Translations under genes and position numbers: made by a program | The notes under the pieces: model-generated | The model's database searches: none | Told to the model about the DNA's origin: nothing | The model's input: only the letters and a program-made list of their open reading frames with translations | Shown: positions 8,322 to 17,543 of the stretch, one piece after another | Numbering within the stretch: position 1 is the first letter of the stretch | How the letters are laid out: every line of letters begins with the position of its first letter | DNA from: Hirschia sp964351655 | GTDB taxonomy: Bacteria; Pseudomonadota; Alphaproteobacteria; Caulobacterales; Hyphomonadaceae | Length of the DNA: 64,000 nt | Direction of reading: 5' to 3' | Assembly: GCA_964351655.1 (NCBI GenBank) | Contig: CAYGPD010000006.1 | Coordinates: 44,079-108,078 of the forward strand

Positions 8322-9113
8322 TTAAACGAGGTCGTCAGTCTTACATAATTGTGCGGCAACACCTTGGTCTGCAACTATATCAGTCCCAGTGATGGCGTTA
8401 GATAAGTTCGAGATCAGAAAGGCTGCAACATTCGCAATATCTTCCACACTACTTACCTGCCCAGTGGCATGCATGTCGTTGAAAGGTTTAATTAAATGAG
8501 GCTTATCCACCGTGACCTGCTGCACAGCCTCGGTCATTGTCAAACCGGGTGACAACGTGTTCACACGAATGCCATACTTGCCCAAACTCCACGCCATAGC
8601 CCGCGTCATCGCAGAGATACCGCCCTTTGTCGCCGCGTACATTTCATACCCAGATACACTGGCCACTGAGTGATTAGATGACACATTAACAATGTGTCCG
8701 CCGCCCAGTTCTTTCATGTGGCGCGCAACCGCTTGGCTCATCAAAAAGACAGACCGTTGATTAGTTGCCCAAAGCATGTCCAGCTTCTCTAATGGCATTT
8801 CAAAGAAGTCACACTCAATCGTGATGCCTGCATTATTTACGAGCGCATCAATACGCCCATATTTTTCGTGCACCGCCGCAACAAAGCTAGAAATGCTTTC
8901 AGGGTCAGACACATCCGCCCGCATGAATTCAGCCCTAAAGCCTTCCGCAACGAGCCCATCTATCCTCTCAGCACCGCTCTCACTGCGCTGACACGCAATC
9001 ACACTTGCACCAGCCTTCACGCAGGCTTGCGTAATGCCCCAGCCAATACCGGAACACCCACCCGTTACGATAACGATTTTGTCTTGCAGAAAACCCATGT
9101 CACACACATCCAA
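8322..9113 (-). CDS. SDR oxidoreductase, candidate sugar 1-dehydrogenase
   Basis: A classical short-chain dehydrogenase, 263 residues from the ATG at 9113 or 258 from an in-frame ATG at 9098. Motifs are TGGCSGIGWG (cofactor), NNAG, a Ser (VNVSSN), the Tyr-x-x-x-Lys pair (YAATKGG) and the C-terminal SNLSNAITG followed by a GTDIVADQG segment. Members of this size oxidise sugars such as glucose, galactose, fucose or rhamnose to lactones. It sits between a sugar porter (16 bp upstream) and a DgoD-like dehydratase (11 bp downstream). This order fits oxidation of an imported aldose whose acid is then dehydrated. Function as galactose dehydrogenase is an inference from context only. Confidence 0.78.
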   Translation of the reverse strand: MDVCDMGFLQDKIVIVTGGCSGIGWGITQACVKAGASVIACQRSESGAERIDGLVAEGFRAEFMRADVSDPESISSFVAAVHEKYGRIDALVNNAGITIECDFFEMPLEKLDMLWATNQRSVFLMSQAVARHMKELGGGHIVNVSSNHSVASVSGYEMYAATKGGISAMTRAMAWSLGKYGIRVNTLSPGLTMTEAVQQVTVDKPHLIKPFNDMHATGQVSSVEDIANVAAFLISNLSNAITGTDIVADQGVAAQLCKTDDLV

Positions 9114-9129
9114 ATAAAGTCACTCAACA

Positions 9130-10695
9130 TTAGGCCCCTTTAAAGGTAGCCTCGATTTGCTCAATCGTTTTGTTTTTCGTTTCAGGCACCAGCATGTAGA
9201 TCAGCGCTGCGCCCACTACGATAATTATTCCGAACATCAGAAATACTACGCCGGCCCCTGCACTCGACAGCAGCACAGGAAACACCATTGCAGCGCCCGC
9301 GCTCACAAGGCTCGTCACCAGTGCACAAGCTGAGATAGCCACACCACGCACACGCGTTGGGAAAATTTCAGAAAACAGCACCCACATAATCGGGCCAATA
9401 GAGATATTGAACGCAGCCACAAATCCCAAAATACATGAAATCACCAATCCAGCATTCAGCCCTTCAACAGCTGTCTTGATCAGCACGCCTTCAAACTTAC
9501 GGGCATCATCAAAACCCAGCGTATCCACAAGTGCATTTTTAAAGGCAACATCATTTGCAAACTCAACACCAACCAAAGAAGACAATGCCTCCGTCGGCAT
9601 AGATGCAGCCAACGCACCCAAATCCGCAGCATCAATCATGTAATGCGCCTGAGAGAAGCTCCACCCAGCAAGCAACATACATGCTGCAGCCACCACCAAA
9701 CCGCCAATCAGCAATGGGCGACGCCCCACGCGATCAATGACAATTATAGCAATAGCCGTAAACACCATCGCCAACACCCCCAACCCAACTGAAGATATGA
9801 AAGCTGCATTCGTGCCTGCACCCGCCTGCTCAAACACAATCGGCGCGTAATACAGCAAATTATTAATCCCTGTCAGCGGCTGCAATACAGCTACCAATAC
9901 ACCCACAAATAACGCCTTACTCAAATGGGTAGAAAATAGCTCTTTGATCCCCTGAAGATTGCTTATTGCGCCATTGCCTTGCGCACTCGCGCGGATCTCT
10001 TCCATTCCCGCATCAACATGCTCACCAGGCATCATTTTAGCCAGTACATCACGCGCTTCCGCTTCGCGCCCCACACTATAAAGCCAACGCGGACTTTTCG
10101 GGATACCAAGCAACAGGACAAGCCAGATAATCGCCGGAATAATCTCAACGCCCAGCATCCAGCGCCACATTCCAGTCTCGATACCAAACATTGAAACTGT
10201 CGTCGCACCCGGCGCAGCCATTGATGCAATGGCAAGGTTCAACAAAAACGCAACCGTTATACCAATTCCGATGTTTAGTTGATTGATAGACACCATCTTC
10301 CCGCGCGCATTCGGCGGAGCCACTTCCCCAATATACATTGCGGCAACTGACAATGACGTAAACGCCATCCCGCCCAAAGCACGCGCTAACGCCAGCATGA
10401 CCCAGTTAGTAGCGAATACAGACCCCACCGCAGACACAATATACATTGCAGCGATAACAATAAGCGTGTTTTTACGGCCAATTTTATTGGTGAGCGGCCC
10501 AACGACTAGCAAAACAGGCAATACGCCCCACCCCGCCGCAGACACAACCCAGCCAACTTGCGCATCATTGAGCAAAAACTCAGAGCGGAATGCAGATATC
10601 CCTCCAGAGATAAGGACAATATCCAAACCAAATATAAAACCACCAAACGCAACGATCATCGCGCTTAGAATTGCCTTGTTTTCAGAAATTTTCAT
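9130..10695 (-). CDS. MFS sugar porter (galactose/xylose:H+ symporter family), long periplasmic loop
   Basis: A twelve-helix inner-membrane sugar:proton symporter of 521 residues. The N-terminal helix contains GGFIFGLDIVLISGG, the first cytoplasmic loop NKIGRKNT, the sixth-helix region GEVAPPNARGK, and the second half IDRVGRRPLL and VPETKNKTIEQIE. These are standard sugar-porter signatures. It is longer than E. coli GalP (464) because of about 65 extra residues between the ninth and tenth helices (roughly 340-410), which are absent from the paralogue at 58678. It is the first gene of the minus-strand run with the SDR and DgoD-like dehydratase, and diverges from the MFS-SMP30-agarase operon across a short region with a TTGTCAACAAT site. 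Galactose is a reasonable guess for the substrate. Confidence 0.88.
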   Translation of the reverse strand: MKISENKAILSAMIVAFGGFIFGLDIVLISGGISAFRSEFLLNDAQVGWVVSAAGWGVLPVLLVVGPLTNKIGRKNTLIVIAAMYIVSAVGSVFATNWVMLALARALGGMAFTSLSVAAMYIGEVAPPNARGKMVSINQLNIGIGITVAFLLNLAIASMAAPGATTVSMFGIETGMWRWMLGVEIIPAIIWLVLLLGIPKSPRWLYSVGREAEARDVLAKMMPGEHVDAGMEEIRASAQGNGAISNLQGIKELFSTHLSKALFVGVLVAVLQPLTGINNLLYYAPIVFEQAGAGTNAAFISSVGLGVLAMVFTAIAIIVIDRVGRRPLLIGGLVVAAACMLLAGWSFSQAHYMIDAADLGALAASMPTEALSSLVGVEFANDVAFKNALVDTLGFDDARKFEGVLIKTAVEGLNAGLVISCILGFVAAFNISIGPIMWVLFSEIFPTRVRGVAISACALVTSLVSAGAAMVFPVLLSSAGAGVVFLMFGIIIVVGAALIYMLVPETKNKTIEQIEATFKGA

Positions 10696-10835
10696 GAAGC
10701 CCGCTCCGCCCTAATAATCCGAGCCAACACGAAACGTCTGCGAATGAAGCTCAAAATAGCCTCTCGCGCCGCTGCGCACCTCCCGATTTACTTTTTATAT
10801 CTATTTTATCGCATAATCGACATAGGAATAAAGAA

Positions 10836-10846
10836 TTGTCAACAAT
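10836..10846. promoter_or_regulatory. Operator candidate TTGTCAACAAT in a divergent promoter region
   Basis: TTGTCAACAAT matches the TTGTNNACAAT consensus of the other sites, and it is also part of the inverted repeat TGTCAA-CAA-TTGACA (10837-10851). It lies between the divergent sugar porter (start 10695) and the MFS/agarase operon (from 10921), so one bound regulator could affect both directions. Confidence 0.45.
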
Positions 10847-10920
10847 TGACATTTCAAATTTGTAACGTCAAACATATCCTCAAAAATTAAAATAATAATT
10901 CTCGGGGAGACTTAACCACA

Positions 10921-10998
10921 ATGGCACTCTTTCAGCGCGTTGTACAAAGCATGCGTCCACGTCATACCTTGCAAGCGGGGACGCAGATAAAATGCTAA
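10921..10998 (+). CDS. Possible 25-residue leader peptide overlapping the MFS start
   Basis: ATG at 10921 is preceded by GGGGAG (about 12 bases) and opens a frame of 25 codons. It ends at a TAA at 10996-10998, which overlaps the ATG of the MFS gene at 10992. The peptide reads MALFQRVVQSMRPRHTLQAG then TQIKC; it is basic and resembles no family I know. The stop/start overlap suggests translational coupling, or the ORF may be chance. It is too short to judge by codon use. Confidence 0.3.
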   Translation: MALFQRVVQSMRPRHTLQAGTQIKC

Positions 10999-12281
10999 AC
11001 TTCTCCAAACACCAATTTAAGATTATTACGCTTCTGTTTATCACAGTTGTAATCAATTATATTGACCGCACGAATATCTCTATCGCCGCCTCTGCATTGC
11101 AACGAGATCTTTCCATTAGCCCCACTCAAATGGGATTGGTCTTCTCAGTCTTTGCGTGGACTTACACCGCATTTCAAGTCCCTGGCGGATTCGTTGCTGA
11201 TAAATTTCTACCGCGCATACTCTACCCATTTCTGTTGATTTCTTGGTCCCTCGCGACAATTCTTCAGGGTTTCGTAAACTCACTCACCTTGCTTTTAATT
11301 GGACGCGCATTTGTGGGAGCTTTCGAGGCTCCCTCATATCCGATCAATAACAAAGTCGTCACAAACTGGTTTCCAGAAAACCAACGCGCTTCCGCAATCG
11401 CTATTTACACATCAGGCCAATATATTGGGATGGCGGCGCTTGCTCCGGTATTATTCCTTATCCAGAAGCATTATGGCTGGCATGGATTATTCATTATCAC
11501 AGGGCTGATAGGTGTTGTGTGGGCCTTCATCTGGTATTTCCTCTACAGAGACCCAACAGCAGCTCAATCTCTCAAAATTCATGGTGAAGAAGATGCACAA
11601 GCCCCTGCTGAAACGGCAACCGCCGAGACACCTTCAGCAGCCTCAAACAATCTTATGTTTGCCTTTTCCCATCCCAAACTTTGGGGTCTTTACCTTGGAC
11701 AATTTTGCCTAGGAACTACGACAATTTTTTTCCTGACATGGTTCCCCTCCTACCTGATGGATGAACGTGGAATTGAAATTGGAAAATCAGGCCTTCTTGC
11801 TTCTATGCCATTCGCGGCTGCCTTTTGCGGGATTTTAATATCTGGCTTCGCATCCGATTATCTAGACCGCAAAGGTTATTCCAAAACCATAAGCCGCAAA
11901 CTACCTGTACTTACAGGAATGTTGATTTCCACTTGCACTTTCGGCGTTTTATTCACCGATAGCAATGCGGTTATCATATGTTTGCTTTCATTAGCATTTT
12001 TTGGAAATGGCGTCGCTTCGATTGCATGGGTTTTCGTATCCATCATGGCTCCCAAAGACCGTATCGGACTTGTTGGAGGCGTATTCAATTTTGCAGGCGC
12101 TATGTCTGCAATCATAACACCTTTTGTTATCGGTTTACTTATTGATAAAGCGAACTTCTCTTTTGCACTCATTTATATCGCTTCTGTCGCGCTTCTTGGT
12201 GTGTTCATATACCTCTTCCTCGTTGGAAAAGTAGAGCGCATCACTATCGATGCCCCCCCTAAAAGTGAGGCTGCCCAATGA
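10992..12281 (+). CDS. MFS transporter, ACS (anion:cation symporter) family
   Basis: A 429-residue, twelve-helix transporter. VVINYIDRTNISIAASAL in helix 1 and RAFVGAFEAPSYPINNK followed by WFP in helices 4-5 are signatures of the anion:cation symporter family (glucarate, galactonate, hexuronate porters). A charged central loop (about 195-225, Ala/Glu-rich) separates the halves. The gene overlaps the SMP-30 gene by ATGA, so the two are coupled. It opens the operon containing the GH50 agarase, the aldolase and the kinase, so it probably imports an acid sugar or small galactan product. A clear paralogue lies at 49818. The exact substrate is unknown. Confidence 0.87.
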   Translation: MLNFSKHQFKIITLLFITVVINYIDRTNISIAASALQRDLSISPTQMGLVFSVFAWTYTAFQVPGGFVADKFLPRILYPFLLISWSLATILQGFVNSLTLLLIGRAFVGAFEAPSYPINNKVVTNWFPENQRASAIAIYTSGQYIGMAALAPVLFLIQKHYGWHGLFIITGLIGVVWAFIWYFLYRDPTAAQSLKIHGEEDAQAPAETATAETPSAASNNLMFAFSHPKLWGLYLGQFCLGTTTIFFLTWFPSYLMDERGIEIGKSGLLASMPFAAAFCGILISGFASDYLDRKGYSKTISRKLPVLTGMLISTCTFGVLFTDSNAVIICLLSLAFFGNGVASIAWVFVSIMAPKDRIGLVGGVFNFAGAMSAIITPFVIGLLIDKANFSFALIYIASVALLGVFIYLFLVGKVERITIDAPPKSEAAQ

Positions 12282-13351
12282 TCGATCGCCGTAAATTATT
12301 ATTGTCCGCCACAGCAATTGCAGCGCTTACATCCTGTTCTCAATCAACTTCAGAAGAGCCTAAAATGTCAGTTTCAGGTCACGGCACACCAGAACAATCT
12401 ACGCCGGATAATTTCGGCAAAATCATCTCGCTGGATGAAAGTTTTAGCGAGCTTATTGCACCCGATGCAAAACTAGAAATTATCGGATCTGGTTTTGGTT
12501 GGACAGAAGGCCCAGCATGGGATTTCAAACGCAATTGCCTCTATTTTACAGACATTTTAGGCAATAAAATTCATCGCTGGAATAAAGCTGACGGCATGAC
12601 TGTGTTTCTAGGCCCCGCCGGAGACGATCACGGTACAGATAGTTCAGCTGTCACACCCGGAACAAATGGCAACTGGTATAACAGCGATGACACAATGCTC
12701 ATCTGCAATCAAAATGCGCGGTCTGTTGATAAAGTGAATATGGCGACTGGCGAACGCGTTATGCTCACGCGTGAATTTGAAGGCAAAGTCCTCAACACTC
12801 CAAATGATGTTATTCAAGCTCGCGATGGTAGCGTGTATTTCACAGACCCCCCCTATGGTCTAAAGGAAGCCTTCACCTCCCCTGTACGTGAAATGGATTA
12901 TCAAGGCATCTACCGCCTATATCCAGACGGCAAGTTGGAACTCGTCTCTAAAGACATGATTGCTCCCAATGGCCTCGCGCTAACAGCTGATGAGCAATAT
13001 CTTTATGTGTCACAATCAGATCCCGAATTTCCAATTATCCGCCGCTTCAAGCGCGAAGCAGACGATAGCCTGACCGATGAAGGAAACTGGGTGAACCTCT
13101 CTCAATTTGCGGATGATGATCACCCGGGCCTTCCCGACGGAATGGCGCTCGATACCAATGGCAATATCTTCGCAACGAGCGCTGGCGGTGTCACGGTTAT
13201 TTCTCCAGAGGGCAAACTTCTCGGCCGCATCGTAACCGGTAAAGCCACATCCAATTGCTGTTTTGGTGAAGATGGAACAACGCTCTTTATCACAAGCCAC
13301 GACCTCGTTTTGAAAATCCCAACTAAAGTCAGCGCACTCCACTGGCTCTAA
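12278..13351 (+). CDS. SMP-30/gluconolactonase-like lipoprotein
   Basis: A 357-residue six-bladed beta-propeller of the SMP-30/gluconolaconase/LRE family. The N-terminus, MIDRRKLLLSATAIAALTSC, has paired arginines and a lipobox Cys20, so it is probably exported and lipid-anchored. Metal-site motifs are WTEGPAWD (Glu about 76), LNTPNDV (Asn), and PDGMALD (Asp). The family hydrolyses sugar lactones using a divalent metal. Here a lactone such as galactonolactone would be hydrolysed outside the cytoplasm, which fits poorly with a cytoplasmic galactose dehydrogenase, so another role is possible. It overlaps the MFS gene by 4 bp and precedes the GH50 gene. A paralogue of identical length lies at 45402. 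Confidence 0.83.
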   Translation: MIDRRKLLLSATAIAALTSCSQSTSEEPKMSVSGHGTPEQSTPDNFGKIISLDESFSELIAPDAKLEIIGSGFGWTEGPAWDFKRNCLYFTDILGNKIHRWNKADGMTVFLGPAGDDHGTDSSAVTPGTNGNWYNSDDTMLICNQNARSVDKVNMATGERVMLTREFEGKVLNTPNDVIQARDGSVYFTDPPYGLKEAFTSPVREMDYQGIYRLYPDGKLELVSKDMIAPNGLALTADEQYLYVSQSDPEFPIIRRFKREADDSLTDEGNWVNLSQFADDDHPGLPDGMALDTNGNIFATSAGGVTVISPEGKLLGRIVTGKATSNCCFGEDGTTLFITSHDLVLKIPTKVSALHWL

Positions 13352-13419
13352 TTCCATTCAAGTGTGAGAGCAGAAAAGCTGCTCTCCTTGAAGGCATCAA
13401 CAATCTAAAGGACTTCGCG

Positions 13420-15741
13420 ATGAAACAGTTTAAAGCCTCAATCTTAGCGACAACAATTTTATCCTTCACCCTCCTCACAGCCTGTGGTCCCGATGAAGAG
13501 GCTGCGACTCCTCCGGTTAAAACAGAAGACGAAGCGGCCTTAAAAGTCGTCACAGATTTTGAAGCGGACACCCTGCCATCTTGGGTGAAAGCAAGTTATG
13601 CGGACCTTTCAATTGTGGAAGGTAAATCAGGCAAAGCTCTGCGTGTGGACTTTGATGAAAACGCGAAACAGTCTGGTGTAATTTTCACACCAGAAACACC
13701 TTGGAATTGGGCCCAGTTTGGTAATGTTAATCTCTCGATGGACATTGAAAACAACAGCGAGGTATCAACCCACCTTTTCGTGACCATCACAGACGTAACA
13801 GGCAAGAACCAGCGCCGTAACGTGGTACTAAGCACTGGGGAAGCAGGCACCTACATCGCCCCTATCACAGGACCGGAAGTACAGCTTGAAGCAGGGCTTC
13901 GCGCCAATCCAAGCGCCTTCCCTGAAGAAGCCAATGAAATGATATGGCGCTTTGGAAACCGCGAAACTGACATGAGCCAAATCGCGTCAGTGGCTGTTGA
14001 AGTCTTTGGTGCTATTCGTCCTAAAAGCATTACCCTCGACAATCTAGAAATAAGAAAAAACCCAGAGCCAATCAAAGACTATATAGTCGGCTTGGTTGAT
14101 GAATTTGGTCAAAATGCCAAAGTGGATTTTTCAAGAAAAATCAAAACAACTCAACAACTTAAAGAAGCCGCAGATGCTGAGCTAGCCGCTCTAAACCCCG
14201 ACGGTTTACCCGATAGATCTCGTTTTGGCGGCTGGAAAGACGGACCTAAATTTGAAGCAACCGGTTATTTCCGCACTCAGAAAGTGGATGGAAAATGGTG
14301 GATGGTTGACCCCGAAGGCTATCTATTTTTCTCCAACGGAATCGCAAACCTCCGCATGGCCAACACTACAGCCGTCACCGGTATCGACTACAGAGATCCA
14401 TCCGTCCGCGTTAAAAACCCCAATGAGGTTACGCCTGACGATTCAAAAGATCCGGAAATCGCACCTCAAGCCGCCCTCGACACGGCCTATGTCGCATCAG
14501 ACCTGCGCCGTAATATGTTCATATGGCTACCAGACTATGACGACGAGCTAGCCGAGCACTACAGCTACCGCCAATCAGTCTTTATTGGCCCCACAGAACA
14601 CGGTGAAACATACAGTTTCTATCAAGCTAATCTCGAACGACGCTACGGTGAGGAATATGATCATTCCTACCTTGATAAATGGCGTGAAGTAACACTCGAC
14701 CGTATGAAAGACTGGGGCTTCACCTCAATGGGAAACTGGGTCGATAAAGGCTTCCACGATAACGAAAAAGTACCTTATTTTGCAAATGGTTGGATCATTG
14801 GCGACTTTAAAACACTCTCATCTGGAAACGATTATTGGAGCCCGATGCCGGATGCTTTTGATCCTGAATTTAAAGTGCGCGCACAAGCCACAATCAGCAC
14901 TATTGCCAATGAAATACAAGGCACACCTTGGTGTGTGGGAGTCTTCATTGATAACGAAAAAAGTTGGGGTGACCGTGATAGCCTAAAAGGTCGCTACGGC
15001 ATCGTCATGGATGGCATCTCCAAAAGCGCAGAAGAGAGCCCGGCAAAAGCTAAATTCGTAGAAATACTAAAAGAAAAATACGCAAAAATAGACGATCTAA
15101 ACACTGTCTGGGGGACAGATATCGAAAGCTGGGATGCTTTCTCTGCTGGCTATAAAATAGAAAACCTCAACGAAGCTATGGTGCCAGATTTATCTGCACT
15201 GTTTACAGCATTTGCAGACCAGTATTTCCGCGTTGTACATGACACACTCGAAGAAGCCATGCCAAACCATCTCTATATGGGCGTACGCATGGCGAGTTGG
15301 GGCATGCCACAAGAAGCTGTTGAAGCCGCCATCAAATACACAGATGTCATGAGCTACAATGTCTATAAGGAAGGTCTTCAACCCAAAACATGGGAATTCC
15401 TAGAAGACCTTGATAAGCCTAGCCTGATTGGTGAATTCCACATTGGGTCACTTTCTGACAATGGCCTATACCATCCCGGATTGATTGAAGCACCGACACA
15501 AGCAGATCGTGCACGCATGTACAAAGAATATGTACAGTCTGTGTTAGATAATCCTTACATGGTAGGAGTTCACTGGTTTCAATACATCGACTCCCCACTC
15601 GTCGGCCGCGCTTATGATGGCGAAAACTACAATGTCGGCTTTGTCACAGTAACAGATCAACCCTATCCTGAGATGGTTTCTGCTGCCAAAGAAGTGAACA
15701 CAAATTTGTATCCGGGCCGCTTTGGTCCTGCAAAGAAATAA
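13420..15741 (+). CDS. GH50 family beta-agarase, lipoprotein
   Basis: A 773-residue secreted glycoside hydrolase. The signal ends in a lipobox (SFTLLTACGPDE, Cys about 22), so it is anchored to a membrane. Residues about 45-225 form a beta-sandwich carbohydrate-binding-like domain; about 270-750 form a (beta/alpha)8 barrel. GVFIDNEKSWG contains the probable acid/base Glu513 and PSLIGEFHIGSL the nucleophile Glu672, matching the two conserved GH50 glutamates. GH50 enzymes cleave beta-1,4 bonds of agarose, usually exo-acting, releasing neoagarobiose or neoagarotetraose. It lies between the SMP-30 gene and the DgoA-like aldolase. The alpha-neoagarobiose hydrolase (GH117) needed next is not in this window. 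Family call is strong; activity on agarose rather than porphyran is assumed. Confidence 0.9.
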   Translation: MKQFKASILATTILSFTLLTACGPDEEAATPPVKTEDEAALKVVTDFEADTLPSWVKASYADLSIVEGKSGKALRVDFDENAKQSGVIFTPETPWNWAQFGNVNLSMDIENNSEVSTHLFVTITDVTGKNQRRNVVLSTGEAGTYIAPITGPEVQLEAGLRANPSAFPEEANEMIWRFGNRETDMSQIASVAVEVFGAIRPKSITLDNLEIRKNPEPIKDYIVGLVDEFGQNAKVDFSRKIKTTQQLKEAADAELAALNPDGLPDRSRFGGWKDGPKFEATGYFRTQKVDGKWWMVDPEGYLFFSNGIANLRMANTTAVTGIDYRDPSVRVKNPNEVTPDDSKDPEIAPQAALDTAYVASDLRRNMFIWLPDYDDELAEHYSYRQSVFIGPTEHGETYSFYQANLERRYGEEYDHSYLDKWREVTLDRMKDWGFTSMGNWVDKGFHDNEKVPYFANGWIIGDFKTLSSGNDYWSPMPDAFDPEFKVRAQATISTIANEIQGTPWCVGVFIDNEKSWGDRDSLKGRYGIVMDGISKSAEESPAKAKFVEILKEKYAKIDDLNTVWGTDIESWDAFSAGYKIENLNEAMVPDLSALFTAFADQYFRVVHDTLEEAMPNHLYMGVRMASWGMPQEAVEAAIKYTDVMSYNVYKEGLQPKTWEFLEDLDKPSLIGEFHIGSLSDNGLYHPGLIEAPTQADRARMYKEYVQSVLDNPYMVGVHWFQYIDSPLVGRAYDGENYNVGFVTVTDQPYPEMVSAAKEVNTNLYPGRFGPAKK

Positions 15742-15752
15742 CCCTTTCCGAG

Positions 15753-16409
15753 ATGGCTCAAAACATGACTCAGACACTTAAAGACATTTTCGGCAACACT
15801 CCCATTATTGCGATTCTTCGCGGCGTTACGCCGGAGGAAGTATTGGAGGTTGGCAAGTGTATTCTAGATGCCGGTATTCCCGTTTTGGAAGTAACGATGA
15901 ACTCCCCTCATCCGCTGGAATCCATCAAATTGCTTGCTGATAAGTACAACTCCTCCGCCCTCATCGGGGCTGGAACGGTTACGACTGTTCAACAAGTGAA
16001 AGACGTTTACGCTGTTGGAGGACGCATTATTGTCTCACCAAACACAAATGTAGAAGTCATTGCCGAAACTAAGCGTTTAGGCATGTTTTCTGCACCGGGC
16101 TGTTTTACACCCTCAGAAGCATTTGAGGCGTATTACGCGGGTGCAGATGTCTTGAAAATGTTCCCTACGGACATCATAGGTTCCGTTGGGATAAAGGCAA
16201 TGCGCGCTACACTCCCAAAAGAGGCACTTGTTGCCGCTGTTGGTGGGGTAAACGCTGGTAATATGGCTGAATTTGTGACAGTAGGTACGAATGGTTTTGG
16301 TATTGGTTCCGCAATCTATGCACCAGGCAAAAACCTTGCAGATATACAAGCTGGCGCAAACGAATTAGTGAGTTCCGTTCGCGCCGCCCTAAAGACAGTT
16401 TCAAACTAG
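15753..16409 (+). CDS. dgoA: 2-dehydro-3-deoxy-6-phosphogalactonate aldolase, DgoA/Eda family
   Basis: A 218-residue class I aldolase. PIIAILRGVTPEE, the Glu in LEVTMNSP, LIGAGTV, SAPGCFTPSEAF and the Schiff-base Lys135 in DVLKMFP are the family motifs. The combination LIGAGTV / SPNTNVEVI / PGC-x-TPSEAF / AVGGVNAGN follows E. coli DgoA (KDPGal aldolase) more than Eda. It would cleave 2-keto-3-deoxy-6-phosphogalactonate to pyruvate and glyceraldehyde 3-phosphate, and such enzymes often also accept KDPG. It sits 11 bp after the agarase and 10 bp before the kinase. This placement suggests galactan-derived KDGal is its main substrate, with alginate-derived KDG a possible second. The symbol reflects family resemblance, not proof. 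Confidence 0.85.
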   Translation: MAQNMTQTLKDIFGNTPIIAILRGVTPEEVLEVGKCILDAGIPVLEVTMNSPHPLESIKLLADKYNSSALIGAGTVTTVQQVKDVYAVGGRIIVSPNTNVEVIAETKRLGMFSAPGCFTPSEAFEAYYAGADVLKMFPTDIIGSVGIKAMRATLPKEALVAAVGGVNAGNMAEFVTVGTNGFGIGSAIYAPGKNLADIQAGANELVSSVRAALKTVSN

Positions 16410-16419
16410 GAATACTACA

Positions 16420-17433
16420 TTGGCACGCATAATTTGTTTCGGTGAAATGCTACTCAGACTTAGTTCACCATCGCGCGAACGTCTATTTCAATCCGCTAAT
16501 CTTGATACAAATTTTGTGGGCGCGGAAGCCAATGTCGGCGTCACACTTTCCCGTATGGGAAATGATGTGTCCATGGTTACTGTACTACCAGAAAACGCCA
16601 TCGGAAACGCTTGCTGCGATACATTACACCAACAAGGAATTGATACAAAAAACATTGTTCGCCAAGGCGAACGCATGGCGATTTATTTCCTTGAAACAGG
16701 CGCAATGATCCGTCCGTCTTCTATTACTTACGATCGTAAATATTCTGCATTTTCTCAAGCTAGTGGCGATATATACGATTGGGAAACTCTTCTGGAAGGG
16801 GCAGATTGGATTCACCTTTCAGGTATCACCCTTGCGGTGAGTGAAGGTGCACAAAAAGCCAGTTTAGAGGCGGCTAAAGTTGCGCGCGAAATGGGTGTGA
16901 AAATTTCGTTTGATTGCAATTATCGCCCGTCCCTCTGGACTGGTCGAGAAGCTGAAGGTGTAAAAATTATCAAAGAAGTTGCTGCGTATGCAGATCTCAT
17001 TTTTGGCGGCGACAAAGATGTACAACTCTTATTTGGAATCACACGTAACGCAGACAATCCTGCGGAGAGTTTCCAACGCGCTGCACAAGAATTCTTCAAA
17101 CAATGCCCCCACTCAGAATACGTATGTAGCACCAATCGTACCGTTTTGAGTGCCGACTCAAATACACTTGCTGGCTTTATTGCGACTAAGGATAGCTTCG
17201 CGCAAACTAAATCATGGGATTTGCATAACATTGTAGATCGAATTGGTGGAGGCGATGCCTTCGCAGGCGGTGCCCTTCACAAACTTGCAGCTGGCGCAAC
17301 ACCTCAACACATCATTGATTTTGCAGTCGCAGCCTCTGCAATCAAACACACTATCCCAGGTGATTTCAACATCACGACAGAAGCCGAAGTTGAAGGCCTA
17401 CTCAACCACTCTGGCGGCGACGTTAAACGCTAA
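16420..17433 (+). CDS. kdgK: 2-keto-3-deoxygluconate/galactonate kinase (PfkB family)
   Basis: A 337-residue PfkB/ribokinase-family sugar kinase. The start is a TTG at 16420, supported by TAGGA upstream and by the normal N-terminus ARIICFGEMLLRLSSP. The conserved GAEANV substrate loop and the catalytic VDRIGGGDAFAGG motif (Asp in GGGDAF) near residue 275 are intact. KdgK phosphorylates 2-keto-3-deoxygluconate with ATP; many members also take the galacto epimer. Together with the preceding aldolase it forms the lower Entner-Doudoroff-type branch serving both the agar module upstream and the alginate module facing it from 17614. It ends the plus-strand operon. Confidence 0.88.
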   Translation: MARIICFGEMLLRLSSPSRERLFQSANLDTNFVGAEANVGVTLSRMGNDVSMVTVLPENAIGNACCDTLHQQGIDTKNIVRQGERMAIYFLETGAMIRPSSITYDRKYSAFSQASGDIYDWETLLEGADWIHLSGITLAVSEGAQKASLEAAKVAREMGVKISFDCNYRPSLWTGREAEGVKIIKEVAAYADLIFGGDKDVQLLFGITRNADNPAESFQRAAQEFFKQCPHSEYVCSTNRTVLSADSNTLAGFIATKDSFAQTKSWDLHNIVDRIGGGDAFAGGALHKLAAGATPQHIIDFAVAASAIKHTIPGDFNITTEAEVEGLLNHSGGDVKR

Positions 17434-17543
17434 CCTATAGATATATAGTCAATTTTCAACGCAACCACTCATAAATATAATATGGGTGGTCGCGTTCTCT
17501 TGCGCGCCCTTTAAACTTAATTTTCCAAACCTTCCCTCCAGAT

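Noticed and set aside
10283..10714. Plus-strand frame of 143 codons
   Set aside because: It is the antisense shadow of the sugar porter at 9130-10695; composition is Thr/Pro/Ile-biased as expected for a shadow.
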